In this document: positions 18,560 to 28,256 of the stretch, in pieces
Layout of the letters: each line of letters opens with the position of its first letter
Numbering within the stretch: position 1 is the first letter of the stretch
DNA from: Synechococcus sp. RS9916
GTDB lineage: Bacteria > Cyanobacteriota > Cyanobacteriia > PCC-6307 > Cyanobiaceae
Length of the DNA stretch: 64,000 bases
Direction: 5' to 3'
NCBI RefSeq assembly: GCF_000153825.1
Contig: NZ_DS022299.1
Location: 1,018,869 to 1,082,868 of the forward strand
Position numbers and translations under genes: made by a program
The notes under the pieces: model-generated
The model's database searches: none
What the model saw: the letters and a program-made list of their open reading frames with translations, nothing else
Told to the model about the DNA's origin: nothing

Positions 18560-18903
18560 CAGCGGTTCTCCTTGCGGGCGGGCTTACGGCTGAACATGGC
18601 GAGCATGCGGTCAGTGACCAGGAAGCCACCGATCACGTTGAAGAGGGCAAAGCCCAGAGAGACAGAACCCAGCACCAGCAGCGGAACGCTGCCATCGGCC
18701 TTGATGATTGCGGTGAGGGCGGCCAAGACCGTGATCCCTGAGATCGCATTGGCGCCACTCATCAACGGCGTGTGCAGGGTGGGGGGCACCTTGCCGATCA
18801 GCTCAAGACCCAGAAGGCTGCCCAACAGCAAGACCCAGAGGGCGTTCACCAACGGGGGAGTTTGCGGGGCGCTGGCCGCCCCCAGAAGAATCAGAGAATC
18901 CAT
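18559..18903 (-). CDS. pntA2: NAD(P) transhydrogenase subunit alpha, part 2
   Basis: 114 residues with three to four hydrophobic helices (LWVLLLGSLLGLELIGKVPP; PLMSGANAISGITVLAAL). This is the membrane part of the alpha subunit, encoded as a separate gene as usual in cyanobacteria. It overlaps both neighbours by 4 bp. Confidence 0.92.
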   Translation of the reverse strand: MDSLILLGAASAPQTPPLVNALWVLLLGSLLGLELIGKVPPTLHTPLMSGANAISGITVLAALTAIIKADGSVPLLVLGSVSLGFALFNVIGGFLVTDRMLAMFSRKPARKENR

Positions 18904-20048
18904 CAGTTGGCTCCGGGGGTGAGAACGTCGCCGCGACGGATGCTGCCGTCTTGAGCGATCAGACAACCGGCGATCAGTTCATCGTCGGGATCAAGGCTGA
19001 GCTGGCCGTCCTTGAGGGTGGGCTCCAGCAGTGCCAGCAGATTGCGGGCATACAGGGCACTGGCGTGGTTGGGCACCGTGCAGGGCAGGTCATTGGCACC
19101 GACCAGCTTCACGCCCTTGCGATCCACAGTCTGGGAAGGCTTGGTGTCCGCGCAGTTGCCGCCCTGAGCCACCGCCAGATCAACCACAACAGAACCGGGG
19201 CGCATGCGATCCAGCATGTCTTCGCTGATCAGGCGAGGAGCTTGGCGGCCAGGCACCTGGGCGGTACAGATCGCCACATCCGCTTCAGCCAGCTGATCCG
19301 ACAGCTGTTGACGCTGGGCGGCCAGAAAGGCTTCAGAGGCTTGCTTGGCGTAGCCACCCGATTCAGAAGGCTTGTCCTCGAGCTCGGGAGGCTCGATGAA
19401 GCGGGCCCCGAGGGATTCCACCTGCTCCTTCACGGCGGGGCGGATGTCGCTGACGAACACCACGGCCCCAAGACGACGGGCGGTAGCCACTGCCTGCAGA
19501 CCCGCCACACCGGCACCCAGGATCACCACCTTGGCGGGTTGCACCGTGCCCGCCGCTGTCATCAGCATCGGGAAATAACGGTCGAGTGCAGCAGATGCCA
19601 GCAGCACCGACTTGTAGCCAGCGATGTTGGCTTGCGAGGAGAGGGCATCGGCTGATTGGGCCCGGCTGATGCGGGGCAACAGCTCGAGGGCCATGGCCGA
19701 CAGACCACCGCTTTGAAGGGAGGAGGCGAGCGCCTGGTTGCTGTAAGGGGAAAGCAATCCCACCACCAGGGCACCATGGCGCAAGCGGGCCAGGTTTTGT
19801 GCCGCAGGGGTTTGAACACACAGGAGGAGGTCTGCCTGACCCCAGGCCTGAGCGTCCGCAACGCTCACGAGCTCGGCACCGGCTTCGGTGTAAGCAGAAT
19901 CAACGAAACCAGCAGAAGCACCGGCTCCGCGTTCGATGGCCACCGAACAGCCCAGACCGATGAATTTCTTGACTGTTTCTGGCGATGCAGCAACACGGGT
20001 CTCCGCCGTTGCTGTCTCTACAGGGATTAAGAGTCTGGGCAAGATCAT
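18903..20048 (-). CDS. pntA1: NAD(P) transhydrogenase subunit alpha, part 1
   Basis: 381 residues, the soluble NAD(H)-binding domain I of the alanine dehydrogenase/PNT family (VVILGAGVAGLQAVATARRLGA). First gene of the pntA1-pntA2-pntB operon, with overlapping stops and starts. The promoter should lie in the 118 bp shared with the divergent gene at 20167. Confidence 0.95.
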   Translation of the reverse strand: MILPRLLIPVETATAETRVAASPETVKKFIGLGCSVAIERGAGASAGFVDSAYTEAGAELVSVADAQAWGQADLLLCVQTPAAQNLARLRHGALVVGLLSPYSNQALASSLQSGGLSAMALELLPRISRAQSADALSSQANIAGYKSVLLASAALDRYFPMLMTAAGTVQPAKVVILGAGVAGLQAVATARRLGAVVFVSDIRPAVKEQVESLGARFIEPPELEDKPSESGGYAKQASEAFLAAQRQQLSDQLAEADVAICTAQVPGRQAPRLISEDMLDRMRPGSVVVDLAVAQGGNCADTKPSQTVDRKGVKLVGANDLPCTVPNHASALYARNLLALLEPTLKDGQLSLDPDDELIAGCLIAQDGSIRRGDVLTPGAN

Positions 20049-20166
20049 GACGCCGCCGACCCAAGCGAGATTACGGGGTCGCCCTTTCCCTTACCGCAGC
20101 TTTCCTGAAGATTGCGTGGTGATCCGGACCTACTGGCTAAGCCGGAGAGATCCCCACAGGAATCCC

Positions 20167-20745
20167 ATGGGCCTCTCGGCGATCGAATGTCCTGACGGCG
20201 TCTGCCACAGCCATCACGGTGGGCATGCGGTGCAACGCGATGCGATGCAAAGCGTGCTCAGGGATCACGGACGGGCCTGGTGCGAGCGCCTGGCCGAGCG
20301 CATTTATGAGATGTCCGTGGACACCTTCACCCAAACGGTGATGCCGAGCTTGCATGCCGCCGGTTGGCAGCGCCGCCATCTCGATTGGGAGTTCAAGCTG
20401 GCGGAACAGGGTTCTGAACCCGATCGGACCCTGGTGGACGGGATCATCAACGCCACAGAGAGCTTCCTGCGCAGCAGTGAGGTGCACCGGCTGTTCATCC
20501 AGGAACTGGTGGAGGGCACATTTGAGGAAGCCAGTGATCAACATCTGCAGCGCCAAGCGGTGCAACATCTGATCGAGCAGGAACTGCTCACGCTGCTGAG
20601 TGAGCAGAAAGACGATCTTCTGGATCGCTGCTCTGCTCAGCTTTTAGGGGACGCTGAAGGCAATTTCGAGCTGGCCCGAACTGCCGCTGGCGAGGGATTG
20701 GAAGAGGTGGAACGGCTGCTGGCCAATCACGCCGAGGCGATTTAG
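20167..20745 (+). CDS. Hypothetical cyanobacterial protein
   Basis: 192 residues starting MGLSAIECPDGVCHSHHGGH; the His/Cys-rich N-terminus could bind metal. The rest is helical and acidic (LIEQELLTLLSEQKDDLL). The longer open frame upstream overlaps pntA1 and lacks plausible sequence. No known family recognised. Confidence 0.65.
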   Translation: MGLSAIECPDGVCHSHHGGHAVQRDAMQSVLRDHGRAWCERLAERIYEMSVDTFTQTVMPSLHAAGWQRRHLDWEFKLAEQGSEPDRTLVDGIINATESFLRSSEVHRLFIQELVEGTFEEASDQHLQRQAVQHLIEQELLTLLSEQKDDLLDRCSAQLLGDAEGNFELARTAAGEGLEEVERLLANHAEAI

Positions 20746-20780
20746 CCCGCAACAGCTTTGGGTCGCAACAACGTCCTGTC

Positions 20781-20957
20781 TCAGAACAGAGGGGTGACCT
20801 CCTGCTCCAGCCCCAGGGCCAGCAGGCGGCGCCCCTGATGGCGGAGGAGCCGCGCCCGCAGGATCAGGGGATCGATGTCGCAATCCTCCTGCCAGCAGTT
20901 CTCCAGCAGCTGCCGCTGCTGAGGGTTTGATCCAGGGGTGCGGTAACAACGAGCCAT
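20781..20957 (-). CDS. Small conserved-looking protein (58 aa)
   Basis: 58-residue frame beginning MARCYRTPGSNPQQRQLL and ending EQEVTPLF. Arg/Leu-rich and probably helical, with two Cys near LENCWQEDCD. It fills an otherwise empty gap. Function unknown. Confidence 0.5.
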   Translation of the reverse strand: MARCYRTPGSNPQQRQLLENCWQEDCDIDPLILRARLLRHQGRRLLALGLEQEVTPLF

Positions 20958-21045
20958 GACGTGAATGGATCAATTTCATGGGCTGATGGCCGGAAGTTAG
21001 GGATGCCTGACCGGTTTGGAATGGTTAGAAAGACTCATCTTGCAA

Positions 21046-22503
21046 ATGGGTCCCATCGCCAGCACGTCCTTTGATCTGGGTTCTGCTGCGGAGCAGGGGC
21101 GCATTCGGCCACGGGTTTGGCAACAGCAGCTGATACAGCTGCTGCGGCGACGCCTGGCACCTTCCTGCGCCAGTGGCCGCGACGTGCTGGTGCATGCCGG
21201 CCCTGGAGCAGGCAAAACCCTGGGTGCCCTGCTGGGATTTCAGGCGATGCAGCAGGAAGGACAGCTGCGGCGATTTGTGGTCTTCTGCCATCGCACCTCG
21301 ATTCTGCGGCAGTGGAGTGCCGCCGCGTCTCGCTTGGGGCTGCGCCTCGAAGACTGGTCGGCCTCCCCAAGCGACCCAGAAGCCCTCAAGTCAGCCGATG
21401 GCTGGCTGCTCACCTACCAGGCCGCAGGGCGCCAGTTGGAGCCCCTGCAACTGGCGCTGAGCGCTTGGGGAGGACAGGAGTGGCTGGCGATCGCCGATGA
21501 AGCCCATCACCTGGGGGTGGATCCCGATGAACCGGACGGTCCGATCTGGGGCCGCACCTTTCTGGATCTCAGCCATGGCTGCCGCTTGCGCCTGGGGCTC
21601 ACGGGCACCCCATTTCGCGCCGACAACCTGGCCTTCTGCGCTGCACGGCGCGTGCGGGTGGAGCAACAAGGGGAGCTGGTGGAGCAGATCAGCCCGGACC
21701 TGTGCGTGGAACCCCGGGAGTTAATCGCCGCTGGCGACGTGCGTCCCCTGGAATTTCGTTTCCAGGACGGGTGGGTGGAGCACAGCCGTGAGGGGAATCC
21801 CGACCGGGATGTGTCGCCACTGTCGGCCGAACAACGGGAAAGCTGGCGGGCCCGCAATCTGCGTCGCGCCATCCGCCTGTCTGACTCCAGCAGCATCGCT
21901 TTGCAACTGCTGCTTCGTGCCCGCCGACAACTGGAGACGGTGCGCCAGTCGCACCCCCGCGCCGGCGGCCTGGTGATCGCCCGCGACATCGATCACGCCA
22001 CAGCCATCGGACGATTGCTGGAGGAGGAAGGTGACCGCGTGGATCTGGTGCATTCCCAGGATCCCGAGGCCGCCCGACGTCTCAGCCAGTTTCAAGACGG
22101 CCCTGCCGACTGGCTGGTGAGCATCGACATGTGCGCCGAAGGCTTCGATGCTCCCCGTCTGCGGGTGGTGGCCTATCTCACCACCGTCGTGACCCGGAGC
22201 CGGTTCGTGCAAGGCATCACCCGTGCGGTGCGCATGGGAAGCGACCGCGCCGCCGTCGAGGCGATCCCTCGGGACTCCTCCTACATCTTTGCTCCCGCTG
22301 ATCCACTGCTGATGGGTTATGCGCGCAGCTGGTCGTTCTCGGAGCCCTACCGCATCCGCAGCGAACAAGCGGTGGCTGAGAGTGAGGATGCTGGCGCAGG
22401 CAACTGGCGCGGTCCGAGCTTGCCCCTGGAAGCGGTGAACGATGGTGCTGGCGCAATGATCCGCTTGCGCACACCAGAATTACCCCAATTTTTGCAGCGA
22501 TAA
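21046..22503 (+). CDS. Superfamily II DEAH-box helicase-like protein
   Basis: 485 residues. Walker A GPGAGKTLGAL, motif II ADEAHHL, motif III LTGTPFR, and a C-terminal helicase domain with DWLVSIDMCAEGFDAPRL and arginine-finger region SRFVQGITRAVRMG. It resembles UvrB/RecG-like or type I/III restriction-type ATPases, but no nuclease domain is visible. The substrate is unknown. An in-frame TTG lies 30 bp earlier; the ATG is preferred. Confidence 0.82.
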   Translation: MGPIASTSFDLGSAAEQGRIRPRVWQQQLIQLLRRRLAPSCASGRDVLVHAGPGAGKTLGALLGFQAMQQEGQLRRFVVFCHRTSILRQWSAAASRLGLRLEDWSASPSDPEALKSADGWLLTYQAAGRQLEPLQLALSAWGGQEWLAIADEAHHLGVDPDEPDGPIWGRTFLDLSHGCRLRLGLTGTPFRADNLAFCAARRVRVEQQGELVEQISPDLCVEPRELIAAGDVRPLEFRFQDGWVEHSREGNPDRDVSPLSAEQRESWRARNLRRAIRLSDSSSIALQLLLRARRQLETVRQSHPRAGGLVIARDIDHATAIGRLLEEEGDRVDLVHSQDPEAARRLSQFQDGPADWLVSIDMCAEGFDAPRLRVVAYLTTVVTRSRFVQGITRAVRMGSDRAAVEAIPRDSSYIFAPADPLLMGYARSWSFSEPYRIRSEQAVAESEDAGAGNWRGPSLPLEAVNDGAGAMIRLRTPELPQFLQR

Positions 22504-22598
22504 CGACATCAGTCTGCGTAGATAAATGCGAACTTTGTCGCAAATCAGGCTGAAATGGCCCCTCCGCCTAGCAGCCTGGACTCATCTGGGAGCAGATC

Positions 22599-22844
22599 AT
22601 GGACGCAGCCCGCGAACGTCGAGTCAGCGTTGCGACCTGCTGGGCAAGCACCAGGATCGCTGTGCTCGACAGCACTGAGCGCTATGAAGACAGTTATGCC
22701 ATCAGCCAGGAATTCTGCGAGTGGATCACCTGCATTGGTGAAGATGAGGAGATGCTCGAGCAATCCGTGCTGATGGCACCACGGATGCCCAGCAAGCGCC
22801 CGCTGATTGACCGCGACACCAGCGACAATCCACTGGAAATCTGA
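22599..22844 (+). CDS. Small hypothetical protein
   Basis: 81 residues, acidic middle (CIGEDEEMLEQS). No signal peptide or membrane helix. Placed between the helicase and the NTRC gene. Family not recognised. Confidence 0.55.
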   Translation: MDAARERRVSVATCWASTRIAVLDSTERYEDSYAISQEFCEWITCIGEDEEMLEQSVLMAPRMPSKRPLIDRDTSDNPLEI

Positions 22845-22968
22845 AGAAACTATTAACCGCTTATTAATTCGTTCTTTGCTTCAGAAGTGATTATTGAAGC
22901 AACATCCTGTGGTCCCCAAGGGAGCAGGCAAGATCCTAGGCTCAACTCATAGCCAATCCGCTTAAGCC

Positions 22969-24372
22969 ATGACCGCTGCTGGGCAGCTCGGGACCTCCTC
23001 TACCCCTGGCGATGGGGTGGAAAACCTTGTGATCATTGGTTCAGGGCCTGCCGGCTACACCGCTGCGATCTATGCAGCCCGCGCCAACCTGAGCCCGATC
23101 TTGATTACGGGCTTCCAGCGCGGCGGAATCCCCGGTGGTCAGCTGATGACCACGACCCATGTGGAGAACTTCCCTGGCTTCCCCGACGGGGTCCTGGGAC
23201 CAGATCTGATGGACCTGATGAAGGCCCAGGCGGAACGGTGGGGTACCCGTCTTGTGGAGGCTGACGCCGATGGAATTGATCTCAGCTCGCGTCCATTCCA
23301 GATCAAAACCGAAGGCCGCATCATTCGCGCCCAAGCGGTGATCCTGGCCACGGGTGCCAGCGCCAACCGTCTGGGGCTGCCAAACGAAGACCAGTTCTGG
23401 AGCAGCGGCATCAGTGCCTGCGCGATCTGTGATGGCGCCACACCCCAATTTCGCAATGCGGAACTCGCAGTGGTGGGAGGCGGAGACTCCGCCTGTGAAG
23501 AAGCGGTGTATCTCACCAAATACGGCAGTCATGTGCACCTGCTGGTGCGCTCCGATCAGCTGAGAGCCAGTGCCGCCATGGCCGATCGGGTGCAGGCCAA
23601 CCCGCAGATCACCGTTCACTGGAACACCGAGGTGGTGGATGCCAACGGCGCTGACTGGCTCCACTCCTTAACCCTGCGCAACCGCGGCAATGGTGAGCAG
23701 TCCGAGCTGCCCGTGCGCGGATTGTTTTATGCCATCGGCCACACCCCAAACACCGAACTGGTGCACGACCAGCTCCGATGCGATGGCAAGGGATACTTGA
23801 TCACCGAGCCCGGCAGACCGGAAACCTCCCTGGAAGGGGTGTATGCCGCCGGTGATGTGGCCGATGCCGAATGGCGGCAGGGCATTACCGCCGCAGGTAG
23901 CGGTTGCCAAGCCGCTCTGGCAGCGGAACGCTGGCTGAGCCATCACAACCTGGCCCAACTGGTCAGCCGCGAGTCGGTGGAACCTAAACAGGCCGAAACC
24001 CCCCAGGTGTCTGAGGCGGTCGACGAGACCACCTACGACCCCCATGCCCTCTGGCAGAAAGGCAGCTATGCCCTGCGCAAGCTGTACCACGACAGCGACA
24101 GGCCACTGCTGGTGGTGTATTCCTCCCCCAGCTGCGGCCCATGCCACGTGCTCAAACCCCAGCTCAAACGGGTCCTCAAGGAACTCGAGGGCGGGGCGCA
24201 AGGCATCGAAATCGACATCGAGGCCGAGCAGGCCATCGCTGAGCAGGCAGGGGTAAACGGAACACCCACCGTGCAGCTCTTCCACGCCAAAGAACTCAAA
24301 CAACAGTGGCGTGGCGTCAAGCAACGCAGTGAGTTCAAGGCAGCGATCGAACAGCTACTGGTGAAAGCCTGA
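22969..24372 (+). CDS. ntrC (NTRC-type trxB): NADPH-thioredoxin reductase / thioredoxin fusion
   Basis: 467 residues. FAD-binding [17 protein letters not shown], redox disulfide ACAICDG, NADPH-binding [10 protein letters not shown], and a second FAD motif [13 protein letters not shown]. Residues ~350-467 add a thioredoxin domain with the active site [10 protein letters not shown]. The fusion lets NADPH reduce 2-Cys peroxiredoxins and other targets directly, as in chloroplast NTRC. It has its own promoter region; an infA terminator lies directly downstream. Confidence 0.95.
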   Translation: MTAAGQLGTSSTPGDGVENLVIIGSGPAGYTAAIYAARANLSPILITGFQRGGIPGGQLMTTTHVENFPGFPDGVLGPDLMDLMKAQAERWGTRLVEADADGIDLSSRPFQIKTEGRIIRAQAVILATGASANRLGLPNEDQFWSSGISACAICDGATPQFRNAELAVVGGGDSACEEAVYLTKYGSHVHLLVRSDQLRASAAMADRVQANPQITVHWNTEVVDANGADWLHSLTLRNRGNGEQSELPVRGLFYAIGHTPNTELVHDQLRCDGKGYLITEPGRPETSLEGVYAAGDVADAEWRQGITAAGSGCQAALAAERWLSHHNLAQLVSRESVEPKQAETPQVSEAVDETTYDPHALWQKGSYALRKLYHDSDRPLLVVYSSPSCGPCHVLKPQLKRVLKELEGGAQGIEIDIEAEQAIAEQAGVNGTPTVQLFHAKELKQQWRGVKQRSEFKAAIEQLLVKA

Positions 24373-24375
24373 GCA

Positions 24376-24407
24376 CAAAAAACCGGCATCCCATTGCGGA
24401 ATGCCGG
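24376..24407 (-). terminator. Terminator of infA
   Basis: CCGGCAT / ATGCCGG hairpin whose minus-strand reading ends in a run of T. It sits between the convergent NTRC and infA genes and may act in both directions. Confidence 0.8.
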
Positions 24408-24429
24408 ACAGCGCTGCGTTTGAACTTGA

Positions 24430-24699
24430 TCAGCGGCGGCGAGGACCACCGGGGCGGTTACCGCCTGGACGTCCACCCGGAGCTCCGGCGTTGCGCTCGC
24501 GGTAGGTGATGCGTCCGCGGGTCAGGTCGTAAGGGCTGATCTCCACCAACACCTTGTCACCGGCCAGCAACTTGATGCGGAACTTGGTGAGCTTGCCAGC
24601 AGCACGGCAAAGGCACTGGTGACCTGCGGGCTGTTCGAGGGTCACCAGGTAAAACCCATTGCCCTGTTCTTTCTCGATGACACCCGAGGTTTCGATCAT
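24430..24699 (-). CDS. infA: Translation initiation factor IF-1
   Basis: 89 residues. S1-like OB fold (IKLLAGDKVLVEISPYDLTRGRI) typical of IF-1. The usual ~72 residues are followed by a Gly/Arg/Pro-rich tail (GGRPGGNRPGGPRRR) that may bind RNA. The family normally ends near YRER; the tail is a lineage extension. It helps assemble the 30S initiation complex. Confidence 0.93.
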   Translation of the reverse strand: MIETSGVIEKEQGNGFYLVTLEQPAGHQCLCRAAGKLTKFRIKLLAGDKVLVEISPYDLTRGRITYRERNAGAPGGRPGGNRPGGPRRR

Positions 24700-24804
24700 G
24701 CGGGGCTGCTTTCAATCTCTCTAATGAAGCCAGTTTAGGTGGCCACCTGCACTCCCAGGTTGTGGCGGTTTGCTTCTAACGTCTCTGTCGCTGTAGCGCG
24801 CTTC

Positions 24805-24897
24805 ATGATCCTGCCTCCGCTCACGCTCGACCTGGGCTTGCTGCTGATCTCGATTGGGGTGGTGAATCTGTGGCGCGCTCGCCAAAGCTCTATCTAG
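24805..24897 (+). CDS. Possible 30-aa single-helix membrane peptide
   Basis: ATG frame with a hydrophobic core (LTLDLGLLLISIGVVNLW) and basic end. It resembles the tiny membrane subunits or orphan peptides of cyanobacteria, but I recognise no specific one. The only support is the frame and composition. Confidence 0.3.
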   Translation: MILPPLTLDLGLLLISIGVVNLWRARQSSI

Positions 24898-24925
24898 TCT
24901 TCGGGCTCTGCGTTGTTTCAGATCC

Positions 24926-25174
24926 GTGTCTGAATCCGCCCTGACCGCCTTTTCATCCCTGGTGCAATCCGATTCGCAGCTGCGTGAACAGGTGCGCCAG
25001 GCCCCAAGTCCTCAACATGTGGTGGATTTGGCTTCAAGCCAGGGTCACACCTTCACCCAAGCGACGTTGATGAAGATGCAGGCCGACAAGATCAAGCATC
25101 TTCATGACGACCATCTCAATGGGGCCACCAGTTGGGGAGAAGCCCTGCTGCTCTGCTTTGGCGCCCACGGTTAA
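24926..25174 (+). CDS. Nif11-domain protein
   Basis: 82 residues, GTG start. Pattern ALTAFSSLVQSDSQLREQV with later VVDLASSQGHTFT fits the Nif11 family, used in cyanobacteria both as stand-alone small proteins and as RiPP leader peptides. No Gly-Gly site followed by a core is evident, and no lanthipeptide synthetase gene is nearby, so a precursor role is unlikely. Confidence 0.7.
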   Translation: MSESALTAFSSLVQSDSQLREQVRQAPSPQHVVDLASSQGHTFTQATLMKMQADKIKHLHDDHLNGATSWGEALLLCFGAHG

Positions 25175-25192
25175 AACGTCGCCCTCCAATCG

Positions 25193-25882
25193 GTGAGCAA
25201 CCCGAATCGTGGTTCGCAAACCCTCCTGCTGAACAAGCCCTATGGCGTGCTCAGTCAATTCACCCGGGAACAAGGAAGCCGCTGGGGATGCCTAGCTGAT
25301 TGGGTCTCCGTTCCTGAGGTTTATGCGGCCGGACGCCTTGATGCCGACAGCGAGGGGTTGCTGCTGCTCACCAGCAATGGCCGGCTCCAGCAACGCCTGA
25401 CCGATCCCCGCTTCGGCCACTGGCGCACCTATTGGGCCCAAGTGGAAGGAGAAGCAACCGCCAGCCAGCTGACCCAGCTGGAACAGGGGGTGCCGATCCA
25501 GGGAAAGCTCACCCTGCCCGCTCGAGCCCAGCCACTCGCCTCACAACTGAGCGATGCGCTGCCGCCTCGCGACCCCCCCATTCGCACCAGGGCCACCATT
25601 CCCACCAGCTGGATCACGCTTTCTCTGCGTGAAGGCCGCAACCGTCAGGTCAGGCGCATGACCGCTGCCGTGGGGCTGCCCACCCTGCGACTAATTCGCA
25701 CCACGATTGATCTGATGGATGGGGAAGCCCCCCTCAGCCTTGAAGGGCTAAGCGCTGGCGAGTGGCGCCCCGCCAGCACTGCGGAAGAGCAACGGCTGAT
25801 GCGTCTCCTCAGCAGCAGGAGGGTGCAGCAGCGGGAGACGCCGTCGTCGCGAGGCCGCCGGGGAGGGCGCCCACGAGGGTGA
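25193..25882 (+). CDS. rluE: rRNA pseudouridine synthase, RsuA/RluE-like
   Basis: 229 residues. Catalytic Asp in AAGRLDADSEGLLLLT, plus LNKPYGVLSQF and LREGRNRQVRRM typical of the RsuA/RluB/E/F family. It lacks an S4 domain, like RluE (23S rRNA position 2457 in E. coli). The tail is Arg/Gly-rich. The 3' end overlaps the convergent methyltransferase gene by about 74 bp. Confidence 0.88.
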   Translation: MSNPNRGSQTLLLNKPYGVLSQFTREQGSRWGCLADWVSVPEVYAAGRLDADSEGLLLLTSNGRLQQRLTDPRFGHWRTYWAQVEGEATASQLTQLEQGVPIQGKLTLPARAQPLASQLSDALPPRDPPIRTRATIPTSWITLSLREGRNRQVRRMTAAVGLPTLRLIRTTIDLMDGEAPLSLEGLSAGEWRPASTAEEQRLMRLLSSRRVQQRETPSSRGRRGGRPRG

Positions 25883-26642
25883 CGGCCCGAAACTCAATGC
25901 CCTCCACCACTTTCCAGGGCTGCTCCGAGCGGTCGGCATAGGCGACATCCTCGAAACCGAGAGTTGCGAAATCATCGAGAAAAGCCTGCTCTTCCCAGGC
26001 ACCACTAATGCAGCCACTCCAGAGCTCGGGGTCCTGCTGAAGCGCGAGGGGAACGGGTCGATCGCAAACGATGTCGCTGATGGCCACACGGCCACCCGGG
26101 CGCAACACCCGGCGAATGTTGGCCAGCAAGCGCACACGCGCTGAAGGGTTGACCAGATTGAGCACACAATTACTGAGCACCAGATCGACGCTGGCATCGG
26201 CAATCAGGGGCGCACCATCAGGACCCGAAGCGTCAAGCGTTTCAATCGCACCCTCAACAAAGCGCACGTTGCTGTACCCAATGCGCTCAGCAACCACAGG
26301 AGCCGCTCCACGGGAGAGGGCCAACATGTCGGCATTGCGATCGACACCGATCACGGCACCTTCGGCGCCCACCACTTGGGCACAGATGAATGCATTTTTG
26401 CCGCTGCCGCTTCCCAAATCCAACACGGTGTCCCCGGATTCAACCCAACGGGTGGGATCACCACAGCCGTAATCCCTCTCCACCACTTCAGACGGGATCA
26501 CTTCCAGCCATTGGGGATTGAACGCCACAGGAGTGCAAAGACATGCCTCTTGCTCCAATGCCGCAGCGCCATAGCGGTCATCAACGGCCTGGGTTTGGTC
26601 GAGAGGTGCCGAGGGGCCGCAACAGCTACTCATCAATCCCAT
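25809..26642 (-). CDS. arsM: Class I SAM methyltransferase, arsenite methyltransferase-like
   Basis: 277 residues. SAM-binding VLDLGSGSGKNAFICAQVVG, GVDRNADML, and post-motif NCVLNLVNP. Cysteines at the start (MSSCCGP), in ACLCTP, DYGCGD and SNCVLN, and a C-terminal Cys pair match the ArsM family, which methylates As(III). Two ATGs, 26642 and 26633, are equally possible. Family assignment good; substrate inferred. Confidence 0.78.
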   Translation of the reverse strand: MGLMSSCCGPSAPLDQTQAVDDRYGAAALEQEACLCTPVAFNPQWLEVIPSEVVERDYGCGDPTRWVESGDTVLDLGSGSGKNAFICAQVVGAEGAVIGVDRNADMLALSRGAAPVVAERIGYSNVRFVEGAIETLDASGPDGAPLIADASVDLVLSNCVLNLVNPSARVRLLANIRRVLRPGGRVAISDIVCDRPVPLALQQDPELWSGCISGAWEEQAFLDDFATLGFEDVAYADRSEQPWKVVEGIEFRAVTLVGALPGGLATTASPAAAPSCC

Positions 26643-26773
26643 TTGATCGAATCTTCGACCATCCAAGCAGGCAACTCCAGGCCCGAAGCGATCCCCCCTC
26701 CCCAAGACGGCCTGAAGGCACCGCCTGACCGACGACTGTTAATCCAAGTCAGCGCAGCGAGGGAAACCATCAA

Positions 26774-26793
26774 ATCCCCGCTCAAGGCGGGGC
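26774..26793 (-). terminator. Cassette-type GC hairpin
   Basis: CCCCGCTCAAGGCGGGG, close to the repeated terminators further right, but with a short T-run on the minus strand. It lies just downstream of the 239-aa gene. Confidence 0.6.
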
Positions 26794-26811
26794 TGATGGG
26801 ATTGGCATTGC

Positions 26812-27531
26812 TCATACAAGAGCAAGTTGATTCGTGCTCTGGCCAGGATCAACAGTGGGGACCAACACCTGATCGCCCGTGGCGCAGTCGGCATTGTCTT
26901 GCCCTGGACAATGCGGAAACTCACCACCAATGAAATTACTGGGCTCAATAGAAATCAAGAAGTGCGAGCCAGGCGCAGCCTCACCTGCACGAGAGGACCA
27001 AACGGCAGACGGTCCAGCATGAGAACCAACGTCATGCCCCAAAGAGGAATCGTTTCCATGGACGTAGGAATCAGCCGGCAAACCTGAAGGCCCAAAAGAA
27101 TTTGGCGCAAATCCATGGCTGACCTCGCGTTGATCAGAAGCCCTACCAATCAAAGGGTCAGCAGTGGACAGATCATGGCCGCCAGCAGGGAGACCAGCAT
27201 CGCCAACATCGAGATAGCCATCCATGATTCCATCATCATGGTGCATTGGAAACCAGTCGTAGTCACTTGCATCAGCACTTACGTCTTGCTTTTGCGACTC
27301 TCGCTGCACAATGAAATCCGTATAGCAGGGCTCATCAATCTCTTCAGCCTTAACTGAATCAAAATAAGGGAATGGTGGGCGGGTGCCGTGATGGCCAACA
27401 GCATGATCATCATCGAAAGAGGCATACTCCTTAGCCGCCTCTTTCAGTTCGGCATCCCTCTCCTCTTTGGGCAACTGACTCCATCGATCCCAAGGATATG
27501 TAGTTGTATTGGTCTGAGTGTTGCTGGCCAT
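26812..27531 (-). CDS. Unrecognised Asp/His/Gly-rich protein
   Basis: 239 residues from MASNTQTNTTTYPW. Many Asp, His, Ser and Gly; no membrane helix, no known domain recognised. It has a cassette-type terminator downstream. Upstream (27545-27620) a diverged copy of the conserved block is shared with double-glycine peptide genes. It may therefore belong to the same array, though it has no double-glycine leader. Confidence 0.55.
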   Translation of the reverse strand: MASNTQTNTTTYPWDRWSQLPKEERDAELKEAAKEYASFDDDHAVGHHGTRPPFPYFDSVKAEEIDEPCYTDFIVQRESQKQDVSADASDYDWFPMHHDDGIMDGYLDVGDAGLPAGGHDLSTADPLIGRASDQREVSHGFAPNSFGPSGLPADSYVHGNDSSLGHDVGSHAGPSAVWSSRAGEAAPGSHFLISIEPSNFIGGEFPHCPGQDNADCATGDQVLVPTVDPGQSTNQLALV

Positions 27532-27544
27532 GAGTTTTGAAGGT

Positions 27545-27620
27545 GATGGGAATTGCTTCCCGGACACCCTCAAGGTCACCGCCCTCGTGGTGAAGACGCA
27601 TGCAAGGACCTGGTACGGAA
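27545..27620 (-). promoter_or_regulatory. Diverged type-B upstream block
   Basis: CAAGGTCAC...GGTGAAGACGCATG resembles the block found before the genes at 28349, 30159 and 34186. It is assigned by eye and weaker than the others. Confidence 0.4.
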
Positions 27621-27885
27621 TCAAAGAGGCCTTGGTGAAAACACGGTGAACGCGTCAGAGCCCCGTTAATCCCATGACTTTGACGGCCACTGACCCCACC
27701 GAGCGGCAGGGTGTTGCCACTGCAATCACCGAAAACGCCCCGCGGCATCCTTCAGCTGGTCCAGTCACAGCTCCTGGCTTTCGATATTTTTGACATCAAC
27801 CAAAGCCTCGGGCGCGTTGGATCCAGTGATCGCAGTGACTTCATTGTGATGAGCAGTGCTGGCCGCTGGACCCAACAGTCAGCGC

Positions 27886-28158
27886 TCAAAAAGGAACGCT
27901 GTCTGTACAGCCACCTTCGCCTTCCTTGACCTGAGTTGAATTGTCCGGGCAGTTCGCATCGGGATGATTGCCATGTTGATGGGAAGAACCCGATTGGCAA
28001 ATAATGCCCTTTTCAACAACATCTTTGGCACTTTGCTTTTTGCCACCACATTTATCCCAAAATATAGCAATCAAGAGGCCAATCCCTCCATTGAGATTTT
28101 CCAATTCTTGAAGAGAAAGCTCTTGGTCGTCAGTTCCAGCAACAAAAGAAGTCGTCAT
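27886..28158 (-). CDS. Double-glycine leader peptide, Cys-containing
   Basis: 90 residues. Leader ends ELSLQELENLNGG; the core starts IGLLIAIFWDKCGG, hydrophobic then Lys/His/Asp-rich with four Cys. The form is that of a bacteriocin-like secreted peptide processed by a C39 peptidase. The frame continues upstream to 28236, but MTTSFVAG is the sensible start because the part above is a conserved non-coding block. CRP-like site 106 bp upstream. Confidence 0.7.
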   Translation of the reverse strand: MTTSFVAGTDDQELSLQELENLNGGIGLLIAIFWDKCGGKKQSAKDVVEKGIICQSGSSHQHGNHPDANCPDNSTQVKEGEGGCTDSVPF

Positions 28159-28256
28159 CGGTGTGTACTTGGGTGATGTGAAGTGGAGGTCTCCCCCCGA
28201 TGAACACACCATCGCCGTGATCGCCACCCGCTTCATTGATCTGGATCAATGGCAGC

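Noticed and set aside
24926-25174. Nif11 gene as RiPP precursor
   Set aside because: No Gly-Gly site with downstream core and no maturation enzyme nearby.
27711-27929. 72-residue plus-strand frame
   Set aside because: Overlaps the 3' end of the minus-strand peptide gene and has no recognisable feature or ribosome-binding site.
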